Translations under genes and position numbers: made by a program
The notes under the pieces: generated by a model
Told to the model about the DNA's origin: nothing
The model's input: the letters and a program-made list of their open reading frames with translations, nothing else
Databases searched by the model: none
Source of the DNA: Acidimicrobiia bacterium
GTDB taxonomy: Bacteria > Actinomycetota > Acidimicrobiia > Acidimicrobiales > Bin134
Direction of reading: 5' to 3'
Length of the DNA: 9,880 nucleotides
Assembly: GCA_009843565.1 (NCBI GenBank)
Contig: VYDF01000069.1
Coordinates: 243-10,122, forward strand
In this document: one piece after another, positions 1 through 7,500 of the stretch
Layout: every line of letters begins with the position of its first letter
Position numbering within the stretch: the first letter of the stretch is position 1

Positions 1-289
1 CACCGAAGCCGGTTATGGCGACAGTGGCCTCCTCGGTAAGCCGGCTCCAGTCTCCAGGATCAGGTGGGATCGAAACCGAGCTCTTGACGACCTTCAGCGG
101 GGCTTGGGGATCGCTCAACTTGCTCAACTCGTCATAAAGGGCATCGAGAAAGATCTCCCCTTCTCCTAGGCCATTGGCCACCAGAGCAACCACCGCTCCA
201 TCCAAACTGGCCGGCCGGGGGGCAAAATCGTGATCGTCAGTGCGGTCGAATGGACCTGACGTGGGGTCGAGGCCGATGAGGGCTGTCAT
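1..289 (-). CDS. UGSC-family protein (selenoprotein B-like), N-terminal part only
   Basis: This is a 5' fragment of 96 residues that runs off the left edge of the window. It starts at ATG 289 with MTALIGLDPTSGP, and then has the pattern of the UGSC family: an early N-PT-G-like segment, a short 'LDGAVVALVANGLGEGE' strand and helix, and K-S-S before a loop of prolines. The last readable residues are AVTITGFG-like (VAITGFG), followed by a codon beginning with G. In this family the next residues are normally D-(U/C)-G-S-C, so the redox motif falls just outside the window and it cannot be told whether it carries Sec or Cys. UGSC proteins are distantly related to the selenoprotein B subunit of glycine/sarcosine/betaine reductases, and their reaction is not established. 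The gene follows the 327-residue partner after a 24-base gap and has a TANNNT box instead of a Shine-Dalgarno site. Family assignment is from pattern recognition and position next to the typical partner. Confidence 0.72.
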   Translation of the reverse strand, partial: MTALIGLDPTSGPFDRTDDHDFAPRPASLDGAVVALVANGLGEGEIFLDALYDELSKLSDPQAPLKVVKSSVSIPPDPGDWSRLTEEATVAITGFG

Positions 290-295
290 GTCCCT

Positions 296-301
296 ACCCT
301 A
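296..301 (-). promoter_or_regulatory. TANNNT -10 box for leaderless UGSC gene
   Basis: On the minus strand TAGGGT is followed by six bases (AGGGAC) and then the ATG of the UGSC gene. The spacing would place the transcript start on the A of the ATG, the arrangement used by leaderless genes in actinobacteria. The AGGGA stretch could alternatively be read as a weak Shine-Dalgarno site, but it lies only 1-2 bases from the ATG. The box lies within the 24-base gap after the upstream gene's stop, so it would be an internal promoter. Confidence 0.4.
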
Positions 302-313
302 GCCGGTTCTTCT

Positions 314-1297
314 TCACAGGATCGGCTCGGTGATGGCCAGGGCGAGGTGAGGCAGCAGGAGCCAGCTTGCCCCCATGCCGGCTCCCCCGGCAGCCACAAT
401 CAAGATGCCCTCGGGCTTGCCGATGCGGGCCATGCGATCGGTGGCGCTGGTGGCGGGAGCGTTGAGCCGGGGCCACAAGTGCTGCTGGATGTCGGCTTTC
501 GACCATCCTTCTTCGAGGAAGAACCGATGGTGCTCGTGGCCGATCACGATGACCACGTTGCCGTCTTCCCCCAGCCAGGCGTCTCCCGCGACTCCGTTGG
601 CCCGGATATTGGTCACCAGCGTGTTGCACACCCCCTCGGCGCTGCGACTGGTGAAGTCGGTGGCCTCGACCATTTTCATCAGGGAGTGGACCGTTACCGC
701 GCTCTGTCCAGGGTCGAATCCCCGCTGGACGTGCAGCGGCTCCCAGTCGGAGGCCTCCTCGTTCTCCCCGAAACAGAAGGAGTACCGGGCCGGGGTGGAA
801 TAGCTGGCCCGATCCAAGAAGCCGGGTATGCCCCGGCACACGTTGCGGATCACGAGGCGAAGCGCCCGTCCGATGGTGGCATTGGCGCGGAAGCCAGGTC
901 CGAAACAGCCCGCCCCTGAGGCCACGCTCAGCTCATTGCGAATGGGTCCGTTGATGATCACCGCTTGGGCCGCGCCAGACAGCGTGCCAGTGGTCGAGTG
1001 GCAGTTTCCCTTGAGGTGGAGATGGGCCCGGACCGCGGCAACCACCGTTGGGAAGTACTCGGGTAGGCAGCCGGCCATAACCGCGTTCGCTGCTGCTTGT
1101 TCCGCGGTGCAGGTCACCTCTCGGGTCGGCACCGTACCAAGTACCTCTTCGCCGGAGAGGCCGGCGCGTTCCAAGAAGGCGGTCACCTTTTCCGGAGTCG
1201 GGGGCATGATGGGCAGCCCGTCGGTCCAACCCTTCTCGAAATAATCCTCCACCAAGGCTTCGTAGGAGTCGTAGGAGTGCTGGGTAGCCGTCGTCAT
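314..1297 (-). CDS. Conserved UGSC-associated protein of unknown function
   Basis: This complete 327-residue protein has no function I can name. I recognise its general pattern from gene pairs in which a protein of this type precedes a UGSC-family gene. Conserved-looking blocks in order are GWTDGLPIMPPTPEKV (about 23-38), NAVMAGCLPEYFP (71-83), a C-H pair at 99-100 followed by STTGTLSG, an IINGPIRNEL block (114-123), GPGFRANATIGRALRL (133-148), FGENEEASDWEPLHVQRGF (176-194) and a C-terminal glycine-rich strand ending in ITEPIL. There are seven cysteines (63, 77, 99, 131, 154, 175, 224), which is suggestive next to a thiol/selenol redox protein but proves nothing. No signal peptide or clear membrane segment is seen, so it is probably cytoplasmic. 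ATG 1297 is chosen because it lies 6 bases after a TANNNT box; the gene starts 9 bases after the lrp stop. A joint complex or joint reaction with the UGSC protein is inference. Confidence 0.8.
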   Translation of the reverse strand: MTTATQHSYDSYEALVEDYFEKGWTDGLPIMPPTPEKVTAFLERAGLSGEEVLGTVPTREVTCTAEQAAANAVMAGCLPEYFPTVVAAVRAHLHLKGNCHSTTGTLSGAAQAVIINGPIRNELSVASGAGCFGPGFRANATIGRALRLVIRNVCRGIPGFLDRASYSTPARYSFCFGENEEASDWEPLHVQRGFDPGQSAVTVHSLMKMVEATDFTSRSAEGVCNTLVTNIRANGVAGDAWLGEDGNVVIVIGHEHHRFFLEEGWSKADIQQHLWPRLNAPATSATDRMARIGKPEGILIVAAGGAGMGASWLLLPHLALAITEPIL

Positions 1298-1303
1298 GCC
1301 CAG

Positions 1304-1309
1304 ACACTA
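1304..1309 (-). promoter_or_regulatory. TANNNT -10 box overlapping the lrp stop codon
   Basis: On the minus strand TAGTGT is followed by CTGGGC and then the ATG at 1297. The first three bases of the box are the TAG stop codon of the Lrp-type regulator. No Shine-Dalgarno site is present before this ATG. If functional, it gives the UGSC pair a leaderless promoter of its own, separate from lrp read-through. This rests on motif and spacing only. Confidence 0.4.
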
Positions 1310-1768
1310 AAGCTCGTGACGGGTGGTCTCCCATACAGAACGGATGGCGAAACTGGATCGGAGGCGGCCCACGCCGCTGAACCGGGACAGATATTGGTTG
1401 TGGATCCGTTCAAAGTCGCGCTGATCGGTCACCGCGAGGTGGAGGAGATAGTCGGCGTCACCGGCCATCAAGTGGCAGGACATGACCTCGGGACACTCCA
1501 CCACCTCCTTTTCGAACTGGCGCAGATTCACTTCGCTCTGGCTCACCAAGGAGATCTCAACGAACACATCGAGGGAGCGGTTGATGGCCTCGGGATCGAC
1601 AATCATCACGTAACCGGCAATCACCCCATCGGCCTCGAGGCGACGGACCCGCCGGTAGCACGCAGAGGGCGACAGGCCTACCCGTTCAGCGAGCTCGGCG
1701 TTGGAGATGCGAGCATCGCTCTGGAGTTCGTTGAGGATGGAACAATCGATTGAATCCAATTCCGACAC
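1307..1768 (-). CDS. Lrp/AsnC family transcriptional regulator (AldR-like)
   Basis: A 153-residue DNA-binding regulator of the feast/famine type. The N-terminal winged HTH spans about residues 5-50: DSIDCSILNELQSDAR leads into ISNAELAERVGLSPSACYRR (recognition helix around 32-42) and RRLEADGVIAGY. The RAM ligand-binding domain follows (about 65-145) with the usual MAGDADYLLHLAV strand (101-113), where small effectors such as amino acids bind between subunits. Length matches the family. The start is GTG 1768, preceded by GAGGAG at 1777-1782 with 8-base spacing. It is divergent from ald, the same layout as aldR/ald in mycobacteria, where an Lrp-type protein controls alanine dehydrogenase; that makes ald the first candidate target here. 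The UGSC pair follows 9 bases downstream on the same strand and may be co-transcribed. Effector identity and mode (activator or repressor) cannot be read from the sequence. Confidence 0.92.
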   Translation of the reverse strand: MSELDSIDCSILNELQSDARISNAELAERVGLSPSACYRRVRRLEADGVIAGYVMIVDPEAINRSLDVFVEISLVSQSEVNLRQFEKEVVECPEVMSCHLMAGDADYLLHLAVTDQRDFERIHNQYLSRFSGVGRLRSSFAIRSVWETTRHEL

Positions 1769-1953
1769 TGGTCTGACTCCTCGGAAACGGCGCGAATATC
1801 AAAACGTAGCAAGACATAAAATAGGCGAATTTTGAGACATTTGTGAAGAATATTTTCGATTCTTGACGCTATTACAGCAAAGTTTCAAGAATTTTTCCCT
1901 TCTATCGCGGGTAAAATGTCCTTGTATCCATCGGTTTGCGGCGGAGGCATTCA
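1769..1953. promoter_or_regulatory. lrp-ald divergent control region with phased GAAT elements
   Basis: This 185-base gap is markedly AT-rich in its middle. GAAT(AT)TTT elements begin at 1827, 1848 and 1889, that is 21 and 41 bases apart, or about two and four helical turns. AAGAAT (1846-1851) pairs with ATTCTT (1859-1864) as an inverted repeat, and ATTCTTGA (1859-1866) pairs with TCAAGAAT (1885-1892). Phased AT-rich sites are what Lrp-type oligomers wrap. The elements cover the predicted ald promoter. A promoter for the minus-strand regulator must also lie here, but I could not choose a convincing one. Confidence 0.55.
1863..1892 (+). promoter_or_regulatory. ald: Candidate sigma-70-type promoter of ald
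   Basis: TTGACG (1863-1868) is one base from the -35 consensus and is followed after 18 bases by AAGAAT (1887-1892), which matches the -10 consensus at four of six positions. Transcription would begin near 1899 and give a leader of about 55 bases. Both hexamers lie inside the ATTCTTGA/TCAAGAAT inverted repeat, so a bound Lrp-type protein would compete with or contact RNA polymerase. TAAAAT at 1912-1917 is an alternative -10 without a good -35. Confidence 0.4.
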
Positions 1954-3087
<1,134 letters not shown>

Positions 3088-3099
3088 AGCAGCGCGAGG

Positions 3100-4620
3100 C
3101 TAGATCAGCTCAGCCATCCGCTCAGCCACCGCGATGACGTTCAAGTTGGTGTTGGCCCTCGGGGTCTCCGGCATGATCGAGGCGTCGCACACTCTGAGTC
3201 CTTCTGTCTCCCAAACCCGGCCGTCGGGACCCACCACCGCGGCGGAGTCGTCGGCAGAGCCCATCGCACAAGTGCCAGCGCCGTGGTAGAAGGCCACATG
3301 GCGGGCGAAGACGTAGGCCAGGAGATCGTCGCGAGTCAGCCGATCGGGCAGAAACAGCGGGCCTCGGGCCACCCTCTGATACGGCGGGGACGCCAGCAGT
3401 TCCAGGCCTAGGTCGACTGCTTCAACCAGCCGCTCCAGGTCGGGCTTATGGGCAAGGAACGGATAGGTGATTGCCGGCGCATCATTCGGATCAGCCGAAA
3501 CCGGACGCACCGACCCTCGAGCCTCCACCCGTTGCAGCGCCGCGTTGAAGGCAAAGACGGTGTCCAATCCGCCAGCCTCGGCCCTGCGCCGGGGACTAGG
3601 GGCGAGGTCGATCCTCCCAACGGGGAAGAGTTGGAGATCGTTGGCCGGTCCCGATGAGCTGGTGAACCGGAGCAGGGTCTGGATGGTGACATCCTCGGGG
3701 GTCACGGTCTCCGGCTTGGGCGCCGCGAAGAGGTAGACGGCAGGGTGGTCGGAGAAATTGGCGCCTACTCCCGGGCGGTCGGCGACCACGTCGACTCCCA
3801 AGCCGGCCAACTCGGAGGCCGGGCCGATGCCCGACCGCCACAGCAGCATCGGTGACTGGATTACCCCAGCGGCCACGATGACCTCTTGGGCTGGGATGGC
3901 CTCTACTCGCCCGTTGACGACTGTGTCGACTCCAATAGCCCGGTTGCCGTTCCAGCGCACGGCTAGCGCTAGGCAATCGCCCCGCACCTCAAGGTTGGGA
4001 CGCTCCCTGACCAGGGTGGTCAAGTAGGCGTCGGCGGCAGACACTCGCTGCAATCCCCGGCGATTGCGAGGCAGCGGGCCTGCGCCGCGGGAATTCGGGG
4101 CGTTGTGATCGGCAACGTAGTCGTGCCCTGCCGCTTCACACGCTTCATAGAACACCGCCTGGACTGGGAGCAGCTCGGTTTCGGGAGTGCGCTCGATGGG
4201 CAGCGGACCGTCTCGGCCGTGCCAGCGCTCCTCGCCGTCAAAGTCCGACTCCAACCGCCGAAAACTGTCCAGCACCGCCTCCCAGCGCCATTCGGGGAAC
4301 CCCCAGGCGTCGAAATCTGCGGGCATGGCCCGTACGGCAATGCCGCCGTTCACCGCGGAACTGCCGCCGAGCACTCGTCCTCGCGGATACGGCTGAGTTC
4401 TGCCACCGGGAAGCCGTACCTCATCGCCCCAGTCGTGTTCGGGATGCGAGGAGACCGTGATGTCGGCCAATTCGGAGGGCAAGCGATCTCCATGATCCGG
4501 TCCGGCTTCGAGCAGCAACACGCTGCGATCCAGGTCCTCTGACAAACGGGCGGCCAAGACCGACCCTGCCGAGCCCCCGCCGACGATGACTGTGTCAAAC
4601 GAACGTGCAGCTTGCACCAC
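3100..4620 (-). CDS. GMC family FAD-dependent oxidoreductase
   Basis: A 506-residue flavoprotein of the glucose-methanol-choline family, which oxidises alcohols using bound FAD. The N-terminal dinucleotide fold reads VIVGGGSAGSVLAARL (11-26) with E38 ending strand two (LLLEAGPD). The first GMC signature is GRVLGGSSAVNGGIAVRAMP (81-100) and the second is AAGVIQSPMLLWRSGIGP (250-267). The substrate-site pair is H446 (in YHGAGTC) and N490 (in RANTNLN), the His/Asn variant. No signal peptide or anchor is visible. The segment around 89-142 (AVNGG, DFDAWGFPEW, GRDGPLPI) resembles mycofactocin-linked GMC proteins (MftG) as I remember them, but choline dehydrogenase-like enzymes are an equally safe label; the substrate is unknown. 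The start is GTG 4620, chosen for a TANNNT box 6 bases upstream. It is divergent from the SDR gene across only 44 bases, suggesting joint control. Confidence 0.92.
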   Translation of the reverse strand: MVQAARSFDTVIVGGGSAGSVLAARLSEDLDRSVLLLEAGPDHGDRLPSELADITVSSHPEHDWGDEVRLPGGRTQPYPRGRVLGGSSAVNGGIAVRAMPADFDAWGFPEWRWEAVLDSFRRLESDFDGEERWHGRDGPLPIERTPETELLPVQAVFYEACEAAGHDYVADHNAPNSRGAGPLPRNRRGLQRVSAADAYLTTLVRERPNLEVRGDCLALAVRWNGNRAIGVDTVVNGRVEAIPAQEVIVAAGVIQSPMLLWRSGIGPASELAGLGVDVVADRPGVGANFSDHPAVYLFAAPKPETVTPEDVTIQTLLRFTSSSGPANDLQLFPVGRIDLAPSPRRRAEAGGLDTVFAFNAALQRVEARGSVRPVSADPNDAPAITYPFLAHKPDLERLVEAVDLGLELLASPPYQRVARGPLFLPDRLTRDDLLAYVFARHVAFYHGAGTCAMGSADDSAAVVGPDGRVWETEGLRVCDASIMPETPRANTNLNVIAVAERMAELI

Positions 4621-4664
4621 CGGTTCACAGTAGCGACCAGACGACCCACCGCTAACTTGGCTCT
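4621..4664. promoter_or_regulatory. Symmetric divergent pair of leaderless promoters
   Basis: Each start codon in this 44-base gap is preceded, after exactly 6 bases, by TANNNT: TAACTT at 4653-4658 for the SDR gene (plus) and TACTGT at 4627-4632 for the GMC gene (minus). The two boxes, and the short inverted repeat TAGCG (4631-4635)/CGCTA (4650-4654), are centred on the middle of the gap. At 17-base spacing the -35 region of each promoter would fall on the other's -10, so the two could not be occupied at once. No Shine-Dalgarno site is seen for either gene. Confidence 0.5.
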
Positions 4665-5534
4665 ATGGGCAGATCTTGTGAAGGACGGGTGGCACTGGTC
4701 ACCGGAGCAAGTCGAGGGATTGGCGAGGGGGCGGCGCGGCGTCTCGCGGCCGAGGGGGCAGCAGTGGCCGCAGTGGCCCGCACTCGCGCTGACGGCGACC
4801 ACCGACTGCCCGGATCCCTCGACCGAGTCGTGGCCGACATTCAGGATCAGGGTGGCCGGGCAGTCGGCATCCCCGCCGACCTGTCTGATCCATCGCTGGA
4901 CCGATCAAACATCTTGGCTCAGGCCGAAGAAGCGCTGGAGGGCAAGGTAGACATCCTCATCAACAATGCAGCCCGGGCCTTCTACCAGCCGTTCGCGGAG
5001 CTGACCGAGAAGCGGTGGCGCATTGCCAATGAGTTGAACGTGTGGGCCCCTTGGGATCTGGCGCGGCTGGTTCTGCCCGGAATGCGGGAACTCGGTCGAG
5101 GGGCGATCGTGAATGTCTCCTCTGGAGTAGCCGAGCCTCCCGCGCTGCCACCCAATCGGGCCAGCGGACCCACCATGACCGGGTGCCTGTACGGATCGAC
5201 CAAAGCGGCTCTCAATCGCTGGACGGTCGGGTTGGCCGCCGAGACTTGGGACGACGGGATCACCGTCAACGCCGTGTCGCCAGAGGCCGCGGTGATGACT
5301 CCCGGCGCAGGAGACTATGTGAACTTGCCGCCGGAGAGCCTCGAGCCCATGGAGACTATGTGCGAGGCCATCTTGGCCCTGAGCACGGCAAAGCCCCAAG
5401 AACTCAGTGGGAAGATCACCTACTCATTGTCTTTGATCTGCGAGCTCAACCGCCCAGTGTGGACCCTTGATGGCACCGAGCTTCATACCGGTTGGCAGCC
5501 CGGAGACATCGATCCCAATCGGCTGCGTCGATGA
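4665..5534 (+). CDS. SDR family NAD(P)-dependent oxidoreductase
   Basis: A 289-residue short-chain dehydrogenase/reductase, expected to oxidise a hydroxyl or reduce a ketone. It shows the classical cofactor motif TGASRGIG (13-20), then NNAA (100-103, replacing the more common NNAG), the active-site Asn in ELNVWAP (N125), Ser in NVSSG (152/153) and YGSTK with Y176 and K180, so the tetrad is complete. Between strands two and three it carries an insertion (about 40-60, including LPGSLDRVVADIQDQGG) and it extends about 40 residues past the usual 250, both typical of a longer actinobacterial SDR subgroup. No basic cluster clearly sets NADP over NAD. ATG 4665 places the glycine motif at the normal distance and lies 6 bases after TAACTT. 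It is divergent from the GMC oxidase and convergent with the crotonase gene, 10 bases apart. A shared alcohol/ketone pathway with the GMC enzyme is inference. Confidence 0.92.
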   Translation: MGRSCEGRVALVTGASRGIGEGAARRLAAEGAAVAAVARTRADGDHRLPGSLDRVVADIQDQGGRAVGIPADLSDPSLDRSNILAQAEEALEGKVDILINNAARAFYQPFAELTEKRWRIANELNVWAPWDLARLVLPGMRELGRGAIVNVSSGVAEPPALPPNRASGPTMTGCLYGSTKAALNRWTVGLAAETWDDGITVNAVSPEAAVMTPGAGDYVNLPPESLEPMETMCEAILALSTAKPQELSGKITYSLSLICELNRPVWTLDGTELHTGWQPGDIDPNRLRR

Positions 5535-5544
5535 GCAAATCCCC

Positions 5545-6312
5545 CTACTGGGCGGCTTTGTTGGACTCTCGCTCTCCTCGGATGAAGGCGTCTCGGGCCT
5601 TTTCCCCCTCACCCATGAGATTCAGCTCGTAGGTGAATCCCTGTTCGAACCGATAGCTGCGGTGGACATCCACGGGATCGATGCCGTTGATCGACCACTT
5701 GGCCTTGCGGATCACTCCGGGCGGCTTGGCCGCGATCACCCCCGCCACTCTGCGGGCCTCGTCCATGAGCTGATCGCCCGGGACCACGCTGAGGACGGTC
5801 CCCCACCGCTGGAGGTCTTCGGCCGCTACCGGCTCGCAGCTGTACATCATCCAGCGCATCACCTTCTCGGGAACCAGCCGAGCGGTATGGGTAGCAGCCC
5901 CCAGGGCGCCGTTGTCCACCTCGGGCATGGAGAACTTGACTCCCTCGGCGGCCACCACCAAGTCGCAGTTCCCGGCAAGGCCGATGCCCAGGCCCAGGCA
6001 AAAGTCTTGAACCGCGGCGATCACCGGCACTGCGCAGTCGTACACCGCCCCGAAGGCCTCGTAACAGGCGTCGCCGGTGCCCAAGACCCCCTCAAAGCCC
6101 TCCATGGCCTGCATCTCCTTGATGTCAACCCCGGCGTTGAACCCCCGGCCTACCGCGGTGAGGATGGCGGTCCGAACGTCGGCGTCGTGCTTGAATCCTC
6201 GGAATATCTCGGCCAGACGGTAGGTGTCGGCAATGTTGAGGGCGTTCACCGGCGGGTTGTCCATGGTGACCACGGCGATGCCCTGCTCATCGATCTCAGT
6301 GTGAATGGCCAC
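5545..6312 (-). CDS. Enoyl-CoA hydratase/isomerase (crotonase) family protein
   Basis: A 255-residue crotonase-fold protein acting on acyl-CoA thioesters. The N-terminal half has DNPPVNALN (18-26), and the first oxyanion-hole segment is GFNAGVDIKEM (57-67). The second is GLGIGLAGNCDLVVAA (107-122), followed by FSMPEVDNGALG (127-138). Of the two glutamates used by classical enoyl-CoA hydratases, the second is present (E131 in MPEV), but the position of the first (GGCELA in the rat enzyme) is G111 here. A simple syn-hydratase reaction is therefore doubtful; isomerase, hydrolase, lyase or another crotonase chemistry is possible. The C-terminal helical region with YRFEQG and FIRGERE is normal for CoA binding and trimer packing. 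The start is GTG 6312, with AAAGGAG at 6319-6325 six bases upstream. It is divergent from the LLM operon. Confidence 0.9.
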   Translation of the reverse strand: MAIHTEIDEQGIAVVTMDNPPVNALNIADTYRLAEIFRGFKHDADVRTAILTAVGRGFNAGVDIKEMQAMEGFEGVLGTGDACYEAFGAVYDCAVPVIAAVQDFCLGLGIGLAGNCDLVVAAEGVKFSMPEVDNGALGAATHTARLVPEKVMRWMMYSCEPVAAEDLQRWGTVLSVVPGDQLMDEARRVAGVIAAKPPGVIRKAKWSINGIDPVDVHRSYRFEQGFTYELNLMGEGEKARDAFIRGERESNKAAQ

Positions 6313-6413
6313 AGCGCGCTCCTTTGGGTCTAGGCCGTCAGCGTAGGCCCATCACTCATCGGCCACTAGGTTCTACCCAAATAGAGTTTCCGATCCCAGA
6401 AAGGGAGCCCACC
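6313..6413. promoter_or_regulatory. Divergent control region, crotonase gene and LLM operon
   Basis: The 101-base gap holds both ribosome sites at its edges. A 7-bp inverted repeat, TTTGGGT (6323-6329) and ACCCAAA (6375-6381), spans it, each arm having a CTAG nearby. Possible -10 boxes are TAGAGT (6382-6387, plus) directly after the right arm and TACGCT (6340-6345 on the minus strand). I found no strong -35 elements. The repeat could be an operator for a shared regulator or chance. Confidence 0.3.
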
Positions 6414-7496
6414 TTGCGCATCGGCTATCTGATCGACACCAACCACGGGTACTACGACCAGCCCCTGCCCGAACCGGACAACGCGGCCGACGCCCTCGAT
6501 GCCATGATCCAAGAGGGCATCCTGGCTGAGCAGTGCGGGTTCCACTCCATCCAGGTTCCCGACCGCCATGGCCGCACTGAGTCGTATTTCGGCTCGCCGC
6601 TGAACCTGCTGATGATCTTGGCCCGGGAGACCAGCCGGGTGGCCATCGGCTCGTATTGCCTGGTCAACACGCTCTATCACCCCATGGAGGTGGCCGAACA
6701 GTGCGCCATTATCGACAACATCTCCAGGGGTCGGCTGTACATGACCTGGGGCCGTGGCTTCCACGCCGGCTACTGGGGCCAGTTCGGCGTTCCGCCTGAG
6801 AGGATGCTGGGCCGCTACCTGGAAAACGTGGCCATCATCGACAAAGCACTGCAATCCAAAGGCGAGCGCTTCAGCTGGGACGGCGACTTCTACCAGGTGA
6901 ACGACGGGCTGCTGTCTCCCAATTCCTACCAGCAGCCCCGGTTCCCGTTCTGGGGCGGCGGCCAACTGCCCGCGGCCATCGAACGATGCGGGGTGTACGC
7001 CGAATCGTGGACCTGCGATGACTTTCCCATCCTCAAGGAAACGTGGGATGTGCAAGCCGGCGCCTATCGGGCCAAGGCCATCGAGCACGGAAAGGAGCCG
7101 TTCATCGTCTTGATGCGAAAAGCCTGGGTGGCCGACACCTTCGAACAGGCCGCTGAGCAGTACGGCACCCATTACGTGCCCGAGATGCGCTTCTACTGCG
7201 AGCAGGGAATCCTGGCCCACCACCCCGAGTTCGACTCTCCCGAGAAGATCACCACCGAATCGGCCCGGGAACACATTGTGGTGGGCTCCCCCGCCCAGTG
7301 CCGGGAGCGGTTGGAGCAGTATCACGAAGAGCTGGGCGTGCAGTATTTCACCGTGCAGTTCCGCATGGTCACCGGTCCCTCCTTCGAGGCCACCCGGGAG
7401 CAGATCCAGCGCTTCGGCGAGGAAGTGGTGCAGCCCCTGCATCGCAAGTATCCCGCCCCCGACCATCCGGCCATACCTGAAGCCTGCCGTTGGTGA
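6414..7496 (+). CDS. LLM class flavin-dependent oxidoreductase
   Basis: A 360-residue protein of the bacterial luciferase-like fold, which uses FMNH2 or F420 for oxygenation or hydride transfer. It begins MRIGYLIDTNHGYYDQ, the usual first beta strand, followed by AEQCGFHSIQVPDRHG (34-49), RVAIGSYCLVNTLYHPMEVAEQ (from about 75), an ISRGRLYMTWGRGF block (about 103-116, the typical G-R-G-F turn) and a C-terminal VGSPAQCRERLEQY (about 288-301), the usual late LLM motif. Whether it binds FMN or F420 cannot be decided by eye. TTG 6414 is chosen because AAGGGAG (6401-6407) lies 6 bases upstream and the protein then starts at the first strand; an in-frame TTG at 6324 would add 30 residues without family character and would sit in the divergent promoter region. 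The stop is 4 bases before the next gene, so it leads a three-gene operon with two hotdog proteins, suggesting work on an acyl-CoA or related intermediate. Confidence 0.92.
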   Translation: MRIGYLIDTNHGYYDQPLPEPDNAADALDAMIQEGILAEQCGFHSIQVPDRHGRTESYFGSPLNLLMILARETSRVAIGSYCLVNTLYHPMEVAEQCAIIDNISRGRLYMTWGRGFHAGYWGQFGVPPERMLGRYLENVAIIDKALQSKGERFSWDGDFYQVNDGLLSPNSYQQPRFPFWGGGQLPAAIERCGVYAESWTCDDFPILKETWDVQAGAYRAKAIEHGKEPFIVLMRKAWVADTFEQAAEQYGTHYVPEMRFYCEQGILAHHPEFDSPEKITTESAREHIVVGSPAQCRERLEQYHEELGVQYFTVQFRMVTGPSFEATREQIQRFGEEVVQPLHRKYPAPDHPAIPEACRW

Positions 7497-7500
7497 TCCG

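Noticed and set aside
1097..1753. Plus-strand open frame opposite lrp and the 327-residue gene
   Set aside because: It spans two real minus-strand genes and has no family pattern.
1936..1953. Upstream TTG start for ald
   Set aside because: It would add MRRRHS ahead of the typical MRIGVPKEIK opening, while GGAGG is correctly spaced for ATG 1954.
5467..6333. Plus-strand open frame opposite the crotonase gene
   Set aside because: Shadow of a recognisable crotonase; its composition is His/Gly/Val-rich without motifs, and it overlaps the SDR 3' end.
6324..6413. Upstream TTG start for the LLM gene
   Set aside because: It would add 30 residues without family character and overlap the control region; AAGGGAG fits TTG 6414.
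7276..7500. N-terminal extension of the FAS1-like gene into the LLM gene
   Set aside because: The extension is an out-of-frame reading of LLM coding sequence; hotdog homology begins just after ATG 7501.
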